Below, one piece after another: positions 37,975 through 47,734 of a stretch of DNA of 64,000 nucleotides. The notes beneath the pieces are model-generated. The model saw only the letters and a program-made list of their open reading frames with translations, searched no databases and had not been told where the DNA came from. The first letter of the stretch is position 1. Every line of letters begins with the position of its first letter. A program made the position numbers and the translations under genes. Source of the stretch: Aradus depressus (taxonomy: Eukaryota > Arthropoda > Insecta > Hemiptera > Aradidae); contig OY759219.1 in the NCBI GenBank assembly GCA_963662175.1, positions 29,368,908 through 29,432,907 of the forward strand. Direction: 5' to 3'.

Positions 37975-38398
37975 GCTTGTGCGCTGTCAGATACTCGTTA
38001 CAGACTAGTGATGAGCAAACGCAAGACAAGACCAGAGCAGTCTTGGTCTTGCAGATTGGGTCTTGGTCTTGATCTTGTTTTGTAGAAGATGTCTTGGTCT
38101 TGTTAAATTGGGTCTTGAGATCAATTCTCCAGTCTCGCTGATGAGGTTTTGGTTTTGCTCATTTAGTCTTAATCTCTTGGTCTCGCGCTCTTAGATTTCT
38201 ACTTGCAATCATATCAGCGTCTTGATCTTGCACACTTTGCAAGACCAAGACTGATATTGCAGACCCCTACCCTAGGTAACAAAGTCTGAGTAGGCAAAAT
38301 TTAGGACTCCCACAGTAGAGCCGTAGAGTGACGACAGAGAGCTCTGATAGTGGGGGATATGACTTTAGTTATATCCCGGGCTTGAACCACAAAAACTA
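37975..38398 (+). repeat. SINE-1 fragment interrupted by a GTCTTG-rich insertion
   Basis: SINE text TGTCAGATACTCGTTACAGA stops at about 38006 and resumes at about 38262 with AGACCCCTACCCTAGG. The insert of about 255 bp is dominated by TCTTGGTCTTG and its complement CAAGACCAAGAC. Its left end, AGTGATGAGCAAACGCAAG, resembles hAT-type termini. TTACAGAC and TTGCAGAC flank it, an 8-bp target repeat with one mismatch. Confidence 0.7.
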
Positions 38399-38756
38399 AT
38401 TAATTTAGCTGAAAAGATAGGACTGTAGATACTTGAAGGAAAATCTTGAAATAATGAGTTTCATCTGTAATAATAAGGAAGGTTTAGTATGCAAATATAA
38501 CTATCTGTTGGTTTGCCTCCCTTGGAACATTCACATTCATTCCAGTCCTGGATGTTCAGTTGAAATTGACATGCCAGGCTGTAGGGGCCTTTTGTCGAGG
38601 CTACTTGAGTCGCATTGAGCGGGGCCTCTGATAGACAAACGGAATGTCTACGATCCTGAGAAGGGCCGGGTCTTTCATGTCATCTCCACATGAAGGGGAG
38701 CGTCAGAGCCCAGACAATACCCGGTTATATCACACTAAAACCTTTATAGAATTACT
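38399..38756. other. Unassigned, moderately GC-rich spacer
   Basis: 38570-38710 is GC-richer (GAGCGGGGCCTCTGATAG, GAAGGGCCGGGTCTTTC) and may be a retroelement remnant, but no frame or motif can be named. Confidence 0.35.
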
Positions 38757-39179
38757 TATAAACATTTTATTTTTCCAGCTATACGACGTATAAGGGAAAT
38801 TATGTAATCGCTCAAAAACTCGATATCGAGATTCCAACGGAATTTCATGTTTTCTGACCTCTAGATCTATAATATAAAATAAAAATGTCTGTGTATCTGT
38901 GAACAAGATAACTCCGGATAGAATGTATCCAGAACCAACTAAAGACGACACCTATTGTTTTTCAGCAAAATCGATCAAAGACGAGGGGAATTAGGGGAGA
39001 AGCCTAACTCATAAACCCTAATAACTGCTCTTGGAATGAATGTATCGATACAAAAGTTGACATGGATTCAAAACCCCATACGAAAGACAGCTATTAATTT
39101 TCTGTGGAATCGGCAGAAGTGAAGTGAAGGATCAGAGGAGGCTCAAAAACCTCAATAACTGTCTATGTAAAGAATATAT
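38757..39179 (-). repeat. CTTCCCCAG-family repeat, 3' half
   Basis: On the plus strand the 3' terminus comes first (TTCCAGCTATACGACGTATA), then CCGGATAGAATGTATCC, ATAACTGCTCTTGGAATG and ATAACTGTCTATGTAAAG. A hAT element inserted at 39180. Confidence 0.75.
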
Positions 39180-39940
39180 TAGGGATGTAAAAATATCGAT
39201 GGCAATATCATTAGTATCGATAGTTTTAAACTATCGATAATTTTTGAAACTATCCATAGTATTATCGCAATATTTTTTTAAGCAAAAGTAATATCAAGTC
39301 ATTCTATGCTCATGTATATGCGACATGTACCATGTAAGAAATTTAAGGAAGTCAAATAAACAAGGTACAGTGTAAGTACCTATATTTCTTTTACGAATTC
39401 AACTAACCAGAATGGTTGAAAATCAATGGCTATATATGAAACAATGCGATTTAAGAGAATCCTGTACCTCTAGGAGTTTCTTTCGCATGTTTTTGTTGAG
39501 CTCAAGTAAAATCGAATTCTACTTCCACTACCTCTATTCTCTTCTGTATCTGTAGCTGTGCACAAGGCGTTCCTGTTGTAATCGATGTGATGTTTTCTCA
39601 ACAAGTGATCCTTCAAATTGGAAGTGTCCCCGGAAGTTCTGTATTCGGCACTGCACAAACGACATTTAGCCAGTTTTTTTGGACCCACATCCTTATCGAA
39701 GTAACTCCACACATCGGACTTCCGTTTACGAGTCATTTTTCATTTCAAAACAACAAAGCACGCTACAAGAATAGTAAATTTTCAGTTCAAAGCAACGAAA
39801 CACTCTACAAGAACAGTAAATGTAACCTTCCTTGGATTCAGTGGATCCCAGAAATACAAAGTCCTTAAACTATAGATAGTTCAACGCCGATAATACTATA
39901 ACTATCGATAACGTCGACTATCTATAGTTTTACATCCCTA
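39180..39940. mobile_element. hAT element, 761 bp, with BED finger remnant
   Basis: It is bounded by TAGGGATGTAAAA and its complement (13-bp terminal inverted repeats) and by a perfect 8-bp TSD, GAATATAT, at 39172-39179 and 39941-39948. Sub-terminal ATCGATAGT/ACTATCGATA repeats occur at both ends. It is too short for a transposase but keeps a BED-finger coding segment on the minus strand, so it is an internally deleted derivative of an autonomous hAT. Confidence 0.95.
39470..39736 (-). CDS. BED-type zinc finger fragment of a hAT transposase
   Basis: The frame begins with Met at 39736 and is open for 88 codons. It starts MTRKRKSDVWSYFDKD and contains KLAKCRLCSAEYRTSGDTSN and LKDHLLRKHHID. The C-x2-C and H-x4-H ligands, with the aromatic W and F before them, form a complete BED finger, the DNA-binding N-terminus of hAT transposases. 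After about residue 62 the sequence loses similarity and runs to a stop. The catalytic and dimerisation domains are missing. A host-domesticated gene is unlikely because both element ends are intact around it. Confidence 0.88.
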   Translation of the reverse strand: MTRKRKSDVWSYFDKDVGPKKLAKCRLCSAEYRTSGDTSNLKDHLLRKHHIDYNRNALCTATDTEENRGSGSRIRFYLSSTKTCERNS

Positions 39941-39948
39941 GAATATAT

Positions 39949-40075
39949 CTACACATAATTTAACATTTAGCAATTTTAAGAGCCCTTATTTCCTCCTTAA
40001 AATTAACTTCGAATTTCGGACCGATCACAAAACTTCCCCTATACTTAGCATATATGGGGAAGTAAAAAAATTGTT
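39949..40075 (+). repeat. CTTCCCCAG-family 3' end
   Basis: AATTTCGGACCGATCACAAA, then ACTTCCCCTATACTTAGC and ATATATGGGGAAGTAAA. It is in the plus orientation, opposite to the part left of the hAT insertion. Confidence 0.7.
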
Positions 40076-40534
40076 ATCATAAGATAGACAGGATAAGCGG
40101 AAATAAAATGGTTTCAAAAGTGTCCTTCTTCATGTAGAAGATAGTCCTAAGAATAAATGTCTGTTTTTTTTGTTGGAGACGAGCTAAGGATAAGAGGCGC
40201 CGACCTCTTTGCTAGCTAGGCATCTTTCTATTTCTGATTATGAGATGGGCTTCCTGGGGTCTGTCTGGAGTAAAGAATGTCTTCTTAATACTCTCCATCC
40301 GTCCAGACATACACACAACCGACCAGACACACTAGTTATAACATATCTAGGCCTTCCATACGTCCGGTTTTCTTCATGAAAATGTCCGGGTTTACTAAAA
40401 TTTCCAATACTATACTTACAAAAATTATGAATATCTCCAGTCATATAAACAAAATAGAGATATTATAAATCTATAAATTCACAAAGGTCGAGTACAAGCA
40501 GCAGTGGCGCGCTTGGTGATGAAGTAAGTAATTT
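40076..40534. other. Unassigned spacer
   Basis: A minus-strand open frame (40444-40238) without a recognised domain. No repeat recognised. Confidence 0.4.
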
Positions 40535-40658
40535 TTCTGCCTGAACGATGCAAGGTACTCGTTAAATATGCCTACCCTAGGTTAATAAACCTAGAAAGGT
40601 AAAATTTCGTACTCCCTAATCGAAAGAGCGCTCTGGAAGGCGATATGCTAACTATCTC

Positions 40659-41846
40659 GTAATCTTTCAATATTGGTAATTGAGGCAAACAATATTTTCT
40701 TTATTTCATTTCAGACGTTTCGACACTCTGGCCATTATCAATTCTAGAAAACAAAATTCTTTTAAATAACAATAACCATTTTAATTACAATTCCCATAAC
40801 TATTTTTTCACATATTATTAAAAAGACCAATCAGGACTCACCTAAATACAGAATGATATATAAAATGACTATTCCAATCCTGTATTATATAACATTAATT
40901 GTCATCAAATTTTATAATAAATTCACATTTGTCAATTTCTCCTTTACATCTCTCAAATTCCAATATTATAAATAAACCACTATAACCATGATATATCCTA
41001 CTCTAATAACGGTAAGGGCGCCGGGCTGCCTTCTGAGCTCAAGAACGTGGGTTCGTAACACGACCGAGGCCCTTAGTTTATTTTATCTGGGAGGTAAAAT
41101 AAACTTAAGCACGCCGTCCTTCGGATGGGACGTTAAGCGATGGTCCCGAGCCTGTACGATGTCAGGTACTCGTTAAAGACCCCTACCCTAGATGAATAAA
41201 AATTTAGGATAGGTTAAATTTAGGACTCCCACAGTAGAGTCGGGCTCATGTCCACCAGAGTGACGAAAGAGCGCTCTGGTAGTAGGCGATATGACCTCGT
41301 TGTTAAAGCCGGGGCATGAGTCATAAAACCTAACCTAACCTACTTTAATAACATTATTTTTTTAATATATCGATATTTTATTCATTTTAATTATATTTAT
41401 TTTTTTTAAAGATTTTTCAAAAACAATTTAATTTATAAACTATAAAATTAAATATTTTTGACATTTTTTTATTTTTATTTGATAACAAATATATTTTTAT
41501 TTTATATTGTTTAAGATGTTTGAGTAATGGGCTCCTATTTTTTTCGCATCAGTGCTATAATTTACCAGACTATCCTGTTCTTTAGAAATAATAATAGATT
41601 CTTTTATAATTCTTTTTATTTTATTATTTTCTTTATGTATAATTTTAGTATTTTCAATATCGAAATTGTGTTTATAATTTTTACTTTCATCAGAAAGTGC
41701 CGTAATTTTTTTATCTTTTAAGGTTATACAATTTTGTTTATGTTGGTTTATTCTTTTTAATAAGTTTTGTCCACTTCACATTCTTTGCTATTATTCAACA
41801 CATTCTATTTTATATTATTATTAATTTTTATTAAATTCAACTTGAT
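40659..41846. mobile_element. Insert of about 1.2 kb with Penelope-like motif and nested SINE
   Basis: Its left end holds, on the minus strand, TTGATAATGGCCAGAGTGTC followed by GAAACGTCTG (about 40733-40708). This has the CUGANGA/GAAACGUC order of a minimal hammerhead, with a C3-to-U change and weak stem II (family H5). The remaining interior is AT-rich and noncoding. SINE-1 41015-41340 is nested within it. No terminal inverted repeats are visible, so the 8-bp target repeat is the only boundary evidence. Confidence 0.5.
41015..41340 (+). repeat. SINE-1 with A-box deletion
   Basis: AGGGCGCCGGGCTGCCTTCT: about 20 bp spanning the A-box are deleted, while the B-box region (GGTTCGTAACACG) and all later blocks remain. 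The tail is AACCTAACCTAACC. Flanks TACTCTAATAAC (40999-41010) and TACTTTAATAAC (41341-41352) form a 12-bp TSD with one mismatch. Confidence 0.9.
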
Positions 41847-42035
41847 ACTATCTCATAGTTAAAGCCCGGGCTTGAGTCAAAATTAACTAGATGAATTTGC
41901 TTTTAGGCGAATTTACCATTAGAAATATACAGGCAACCAATTGAGATGTAGCCACGCCCAGAGACTAAATATCTGAGATAATATAGAGGTAGTCACTGTA
42001 TAATTTGTGAGTTAGGTAGACTGACCAGGAGGGTT

Positions 42036-42250
42036 GAGTTGCCATGGCTACAGTTGGAGGGTGGTCATCGCCTCAGGTGAAAGTCGTTATCACCAGAGTC
42101 ACACTGGTTATCGCAGAGCAACGATAAACACACCTGTATTCATCACTGTTGTTCTACCTGACAGTGACTCCTTGAAATAACAATGGCTAGAGATAACACT
42201 AGGTGCTATTGTAACTACCTCCAGAGGCAAAAGGTTTTTTTAGAAGTTTT
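42036..42250. other. Unassigned unique segment
   Basis: Slightly GC-richer than its surroundings (GGAGGGTTGAGTTGCCATGG, CGTTATCACCAGAGTCACAC). No open frame or repeat match. Confidence 0.4.
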
Positions 42251-42370
42251 TATTTTCTCAGCAATACGAAGTATAGAGTAAGTTATGTAATCGGTCAAAA
42301 ATTCGATGGGGAGTTTTTAATAGAATTTCATGTTGACACCCTGATTCCAAAGTTGAAAAAAAAGAGAATC
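42250..42370 (-). repeat. CTTCCCCAG-family 3' end
   Basis: TCAGCAATACGAAGTATAGA, TTATGTAATCGGTCAAAAAT and GAATTTCATGTTGACACC read as the complement of the family 3' end. Confidence 0.7.
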
Positions 42371-42430
42371 ATCTCCAGAATCAGCTCCCCAATACCTAAA
42401 ACTAGCACTTCTGAATTATTATATAATATA

Positions 42431-42693
42431 CAATAGAATCCCGATAATTCGTATGGTCAAGGGACTGACGGTTTGGTACGAATTATCGGGAGTACAAAAT
42501 ACAAAAAATTAAAAAACGAATTAATGCAAATATGTATGTATTAAGAAGTATGTACAATGTGGTAAGAATAAAAACTATGCAATAAACACTGCTTTATACT
42601 AAACTATACAATAAACAATACATGCAATAAAAAATATGTACATATGTTCTAGATTAAATAAACACCAATCAAACATTTGTTTGAAAAAATGTT
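42431..42693. mobile_element. pogo/mariner-type MITE, family M2, truncated
   Basis: The left terminus CAATAGAATCCCGATAATTC (preceded by TA) and about 260 bp of interior match the right part of 43928-44639 in reverse (GTATGTACAATGTGGTAAG, CAATCAAACATTTGTTTG). The other end is missing. Confidence 0.85.
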
Positions 42694-42732
42694 ACTAGGG
42701 TTTTTGAGTTGAGCCCCCTATGATCGAGAGTC

Positions 42733-42915
42733 AAGTTAGTCTCTCATGCCCGGGCTTCAATTTCGAGGAGAAATCGTCTACTATTAGAGAGCCCTTTCAT
42801 TGCTCCAGTGGACATGAGCCCTACTCTACGGAGACCATCGCTTAACGACCCATCCGAAGGACGGCGTTCTTAGGTATTTTCCACCCCTCCGATAAAAAAA
42901 CCTAAGTGCCTTGAC
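42733..42915 (-). repeat. SINE-1 fragment, head missing
   Basis: CTCATGCCCGGGCTTCAATT, then CATCGCTTAACGACCCATCC and CGATAAAAAAACCTAAG. Truncated before the tRNA-like head. Confidence 0.82.
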
Positions 42916-42949
42916 CATAACTTGTGTTTTTACGTTATACACAGTAGTG

Positions 42950-43316
42950 AAGTGAGAATGCTATAAGTGCGTAACGACATGAAAGGTCAACAACTTGAGG
43001 AAGAATTGAAAGAAAGACAAAACGGTGTGAAGAACTACGTATACGTGTGAAACAAAATGAGGTAAAAGTTAAGCTGGAAAGCAGATGGGGAGAGCCCTTT
43101 TCTGAACCAGCAGCTGACATCTCCATGAATATGGAAATTGTTCCAATTTATCACTCGTTGAACTATCTCTACCAGGTCTACAGGACCCAGCCCCATGTAT
43201 CATGTATTAACGCCTGCTCCATAATTACAAACTTGGTACCGGATCAAAATTCATATTCTTATATGAATTCTATATTATATAACTTCTCTAATATAATTCT
43301 AATATTAAAGATGTTT
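42950..43316. other. Unassigned spacer with small open frames
   Basis: An open plus frame (43047-43358) runs into the following palindrome and has no recognised domain. Confidence 0.3.
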
Positions 43317-43353
43317 TCGCCAGAGATCTTGTGGAAATTCATTGTAAACACTA

Positions 43354-43589
43354 CTGAATAAAACACTTAGAACGAGTAAAAATTCCACTATATTTATGTA
43401 AATTACACAATATATTTCACTGCTTAGAGCATTGTCAAGTTTATAGGATACAGACATATGAATTATTTAAAAAAAAAACATGTCATAAGTCTATATCCTG
43501 TACACTTGACAAGGCTCTACCGGCGAAATATATTGTGTCTTTTATATAAATATATTGGAATTTTTGACTCGTTCTAAGTGTTTCAGTAG
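43354..43589. repeat. Palindromic element with hammerhead-like motifs (family H7)
   Basis: The left arm ACTACTGAATAAAACACTTA, ACACAATATATTTCACTGC and ATTGTCAAGTTTATAGGAT is mirrored by the right arm ATATCCTGTACACTTGAC, GGCGAAATATATTGTGTC and TAAGTGTTTCAGTAG, with about 20 bp between them. Each arm holds, facing outward, CUUGACAA, about 12 nt, then GAAAUAUAUUGUG. That is the same order as the other hammerhead-like families, although the CUGANGA box is changed. ATTCTAATATTA and ATTCTCATATTA outside the arms may be a diverged TSD. Confidence 0.6.
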
Positions 43590-43626
43590 AATTCTCATAT
43601 TAGATATGTTCTATCTAAACTTTTTT

Positions 43627-43790
43627 TAAGTAAAACCTCTCTTTGCGGACACCTCTCCTTACGGACAATTTTGCGATGTCCCGGCCCGAAATATAGGAAA
43701 ACAATATATTTTTACCCCCCTCGCAACGGCCACCCCTCTAAAGGACACGGACAACCTATTTTCCGTCAACAAGAGATAAATTTACCTCTC
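43627..43790 (+). mobile_element. Fourth pogo-type terminus, one end only
   Basis: AAGTAAAACCTCTCTTTGCG, GACACCTCTCCTTACGGAC and GGCCACCCCTCTAAAGGACA have the repeating 'ACCTCTC-N-CGGACA' pattern of pogo/Tigger-like element ends. No matching right end is seen. Confidence 0.55.
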
Positions 43791-43927
43791 CTAAGAAGAC
43801 ACTTACAAATGAATTCATTTGAAAAATGTAATTTTGAATGCTTTTTATTATTCGTAGAATTCGCTCCTTGTTAAACAGGCATACATACCTACTAAAAATT
43901 ATTAAGAAAAAATGTTTTTTAGAAATA

Positions 43928-44639
43928 CAGTGGAATCCCGATATTTCGTATCGCGATTATTCGTATTTCCAGCTAATTCGTATAAATTTGCCGGTCCCCA
44001 GAGAAATCCCGATAAGTGGTATAAAAACAATGCATTTCGGATCCTTCGGTAATTCGTATTATTTTTATGCTCGAGGTCACTTAAAACGTCTTATAATTCG
44101 TATTTCCAGCTTAAAAACCTCGTTAATTCGTACTGTTTTCAAGAGGGGGAGAGAGGACAGTGAGAGACGAGAGAGCAGAATGAGTGCGAGATAAATGTTT
44201 TCTAGGAAATCACGTGATTCCTACAGAACCAAAGGGGAGAGCGAGTGAGAGAGACAACTTTTCTATGAAATCTCATGTAATTCATACTCTTTTCACTGAA
44301 AGGAAATGAGGAGAGGAGAGGGGGAAAGTTTTAGCAATTTTATTGATCTTGTCTAACATTTTTTCAAACAAATGTTTGATTGGTGTTTATTTAATCTAGA
44401 ACATATGTACATATTTTTTATAGCATGTATTGTTTATTGTATAGTTTAGTATAAAGCAGTGTTTATTGTATAGTTTAGTATAAAGCAGTGTTTATTGCGT
44501 AGTTTTTATTCTTACCACATTGTACATACTTCTTAATACTTTTAATTTTTTTTATTTTGTACTCCCGATAATTGGTTATCCCGATAATTCGTACCAAACC
44601 GTCAGTCCCGTGACCATACGAATTATCGGGATTCTACTG
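43928..44639. mobile_element. pogo/mariner-type MITE, family M2, complete
   Basis: It is 712 bp, TA on both sides. The left end is CAGTGGAATCCCGATATTTC and the right end is the complement of CAGTAGAATCCCGATAATTC. Internal AATTCGTAT motifs recur near the left end. An A/G-rich interior (GAGAGGACAGTGAGAGACG) carries no transposase. Confidence 0.92.
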
Positions 44640-44664
44640 TATTGTCTATTTCACAAGATCTATT

Positions 44665-44701
<37 letters not shown>

Positions 44702-44739
44702 CCTATATATATATATATATAATACTGTACTTGTTAAGT

Positions 44740-44880
44740 CGTGGCTGAAGATGGTAGCAACCAAAAGTACTCCCATATATTTTATATATCTTGAGAAATA
44801 TACAATATTTTTAAAAAACATTCGTTTTTCTATATATTTTTATTAAGTGTTTCACAATATCTCTGCGATTATGTTAAGTA
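44740..44880 (+). repeat. Hammerhead-like repeat, family H4
   Basis: GTCGTGGCTGAAGATGGTAG, CAACCAAAAGTACTCCC, ATATTTTATATATC and ACATTCGTTTTTCTATAT. CUGAAGA (44745-44751) is intact but the GAAA box has become AAAA. It is preceded by a TATATA microsatellite (44680-44722). Confidence 0.6.
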
Positions 44881-45097
44881 CCATACATACCTACTGATTG
44901 CTTTATTAACTTGAAAACCATAATAACTATTATTATGTGTGTTTTATCTAATTATCTATTGTTCATTATCTGTATATGTAGTATTAAACATCAAACATAA
45001 AAGCAAATTAAACGTTTTGTAGAACGAAGTTTTTTTTTTTTTTTTTAACCCTCCTCAACGAACACCATAAGGTAATAGGATTAGTCATTATACATCT

Positions 45098-45426
45098 AGT
45101 TAGTTATTGTGACTCATGCTAGGGCTTTAACAATGAGGTCATATCGCCTACTACCAGAGAGCTCTTTCGTCACTCTGTTGGACATGAGCCCCACTCTACT
45201 GTGGGAGTCCAAATTTTACCTTTGCAGGTTTACTGATCTAGGCTCTTTGACGAGTACCTGATATCGTAAAGGCTCTGGAACCATTGCTTAACGTACCATC
45301 GAGAATGACGGCATGCTCAAATTTTTTTCGCTTTCCAGCTGAAAAGAACCTATGGGCCTCAGCCGGGATTAGAACCAGCAATCCTGAGCTCAGTAGACAA
45401 GCATGCTTCCTCTAAGGTATCGGTGC
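45098..45426 (-). repeat. SINE-1, subtype B tail
   Basis: Tail TAGTTAGTTATTGTGACTC, all blocks present but diverged, and a degraded head (TAAGGTATCGGTGC). Confidence 0.85.
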
Positions 45427-45704
45427 AAAATAACAAAACAATAAAAGATAGAGTATTTCCGATAGTGTATTTATCAGTCAATTAACATAAGCCACATTCG
45501 TGTTGTGTAAACGTGTCTCTGTCAGGAAGATCACGTTTACGTCTGTTTGTTTTGTTATAATGTAATCTTTATAGCCGAGAAACTACGTACTGATAGAGAA
45601 GGCAACCAAAAAATAAATACTGTAAAGATCAGATGCGGATATCTTATCTGTAACCCAACAACTGGCTAAAAGAGACTATAAAAAAATCACCGACTATGTA
45701 CTTC

Positions 45705-45862
45705 CCCACCAAGGACCTGATGAGGGACGTAAGAACGTCCCGAAATATCGTTCTAATAAAGACACTTCTTCCGGAAGAGTTTTAAAAATAGTTATCTTAA
45801 TTTTTATTAAATTGAAAAATGTATCTGCTTATTACAAATGTATCTATGTATTAATATTATCC
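45705..45862 (+). repeat. Family H1 element, truncated copy
   Basis: It begins inside the conserved core and continues TTCTAATAAAGACACTTC, AGTTATCTTAATTTTTATTA and AATTGAAAAATGTATCTG, then stops at about 45862. Just before it is a CTTCCCCAG-family leader (ACTATGTACTTCCCCACC). Confidence 0.75.
45712..45756 (+). ncRNA. Hammerhead-ribozyme-like core, family H1 (best core)
   Basis: CUGAUGA (45717-45723) is followed immediately by GGGACGUAAGAACGUCCC, a perfect 7-bp stem with loop AAGA (45724-45741), and GAAA (45742-45745). UAUCGUU follows. Both invariant boxes and stem II are canonical with no extra base. Stem III (AU/GU around AUC) is weak and stem I is not evident, so catalysis is uncertain. 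Confidence 0.55.
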
Positions 45863-46340
45863 TGATACCAACTCTCTTCCCGTGAGATTCTCACACGTGC
45901 CGAGAACCAGTATAAAAACTTCCCCAGTCAAACTTGATACTCCGTGATGGTAGTACAACTTTACGTTACTAGGTGGCACTATCATCACGCCACTATCCCC
46001 AAACCTTTTTAGGCCCCAGATGAGCGCGGGTTCTGTCTGGGGCTGTTGAGCGGTCGGGAATCCGTGAAAAAGGGTCCCTGGGATCAGCTGACGCCTGACC
46101 CTACACATGATCGGCTCTTGCTCCCTCAGCAGCCCTGGGTTAAGGGGCAGCTTGTTGGAACCTTTTGATACAATTGGTCCAACTAGTGGCTGCCCAGCTC
46201 GCTCGGGGTTCGACATATATCCAAGAAAAGGAAGCAGAAGCAGAGTGCAGAGGACAACGCCAGTGAAAGAAAACCAATCTCATGTCTATCCGGCTGAAGC
46301 CAAGGGAGCCACCCCCCCCCCCCCCCCCCCCCCCACGCCT
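45863..46340. other. GC-richer open block, unidentified
   Basis: A minus-strand frame (46216-45857) is open for 119 codons and includes IWGLKRFGDSGVMIVPPSNV and EVFILVLGTCENLTGRELVS. On the plus strand the block ends in a C-run (46311-46333). It is clearly more GC-rich than its flanks. A non-LTR retrotransposon 5' region is possible, but there is no recognisable domain, so I give no product. Confidence 0.25.
46311..46333. repeat. Poly(C) run
   Basis: A run of about 23 C. Confidence 0.95.
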
Positions 46341-46410
46341 TCCGGTGTATTTTTGGGTGGCCAGTTCATTATACTATCCTTCGACATCAATCCTTTAATA
46401 TATAAATCTA

Positions 46411-46775
46411 TTTTTTAAGTATTTATCTATTAAGTTTTTAATAATTTCCTTTTACTTTTTTTAATTGTTTTGTTATTACTAAACATATAAGTATTAAACT
46501 CAAATAGTTATAAATTTAATTTATAATTATCTTAATGACATTATTATTACATTCATTACTATTTTTTTACGTTTAAATTTAAAACTCAAACTATCTTTTT
46601 TTTCTTAAAAGAAAACAGTTGTCTGCGTTTTATTGTTTTAGACGAGTGAGCGTTTTTCTTCAAAATGTGAGTCAGAGTGAGAAAAGTGAGTTAGAATGGG
46701 CACTCTGTAATGTATACATTCTTATGACGTATCCCATGTATAGGTTTAACGGAAATAAAAATTATTATTATATTA
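46411..46775 (+). repeat. Family H1 body and 3' end, disrupted
   Basis: TTTTTAAGTATTTATCTATT, TAGTTATAAATTTAATTTAT, and later ATGTATACATTCTTATGACG, GGTTTAACGGAAATAAAAAT and TATTATTATATT. About 140 bp of unrelated sequence (46560-46700) separates the two parts. The core is absent. Confidence 0.65.
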
Positions 46776-46789
46776 TATTTAGCAATATA

Positions 46790-47086
46790 GACGGCACCGG
46801 TAGCTCAGTGGTTTGAAGGCTTGCCTCCTGAGCTCAAGATCGTGGGTTCGAAACCCGGCCGAGGCCCTTAGCTTTTTTTATCTGGGAGGTAAAATAAACT
46901 TAAGCACGCCGTCCTTCGGATGGGACGTTAAGGGCTGGTCCCGAGCCTGTACGATGTCAGGTACTCGTTAAAGACCCCTGCCCTAGGCGAATAAAAATTT
47001 AGGACTCCCACAGTAGAGTCTGGCTCATGTCCATCAGAGTGACGAAAGAGCGCTATGGTAATAGGCGATATGACTTCCTAGTTAAA
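46790..47086 (+). repeat. SINE-1 with canonical B-box
   Basis: The head reads CACCGGTAGCTCAGTGGTTT, then GTGGGTTCGAAACCCGGCC, a better tRNA B-box than most copies. The tail is lost after AGTTAAAGCG. Confidence 0.88.
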
Positions 47087-47454
47087 GCGTTACTAACTAT
47101 GGCAATATATTCTTTGATTATCATGGTTTCCATAGTATATAAAGAACCTAGAAGAAGAGATCCACAGAAGATCATAATGTGTAGAGTTGGCAGGAAGACG
47201 GTAGACTCTAAGAAGTATGGAATGTTGAGCTGAGTCAGACTCGTTATCCTTTATCACAGTCCATTAGAAGGTAAAGCCAAGATATAACTGGAACTCTCAT
47301 ACCCCATCCTAAATACCATTCTTTATTAGAGATTTAACGACGGAGACGGGGGCAAAAATTAAAACACATTATTTTTATCACTTAACTACCTGAGACAGAA
47401 ATGCACAATTATTAGGTACCTACTTCCCCGGTACTATCAAGTAGAGGAGAAATA

Positions 47455-47580
47455 TATCCATGCTAGCTTACTGAGCTCAAGATTGCGGGTTTGAAACCTG
47501 GCCGAGGACCTTAGGTTTTTTTATCAGGGAGGTGAAGCACCTTGAGCACGCCTTGCCTCTGATGGGACGTTGATGTCCTT
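47455..47580 (+). repeat. SINE-1 head and central fragment
   Basis: TTACTGAGCTCAAGATTGCG, GGTTTGAAACCTGGCCGAGG and TGATGGGACGTTGATGTCC. Truncated at both ends. Confidence 0.75.
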
Positions 47581-47734
47581 ACAGGTCTATTATTTTACAT
47601 ATGAAATTTTGTGTCCATGCATTCATTACAACGGCAGTTATTAGAGTTTTTGAGTTAAGCCTTCCCCTAATATATATATTATTCATTTATAATTGAATAG
47701 TTTATATTATTATAAATATATATATATATTCTTA

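Larger units (their letters stand above)
40535..42035 (+). repeat. Second copy of the duplicated SINE-flank segment, split
   Basis: The left half (GATGCAAGGTACTCGTTAAA to GATATGCTAACTATCTC) and the right half (ACTATCTCATAGTTAAAGCC to GAGATAATATAGAGGTAG) match 37526-37820. A 1188-bp insert (40659-41846) separates them, flanked by the 8-bp repeat ACTATCTC (40651-40658 and 41847-41854). Confidence 0.8.

Noticed and set aside
46107..46418. Open frame with a proline run
   Set aside because: The proline run is the translation of a poly(C) tract, and the frame has no recognisable domain.
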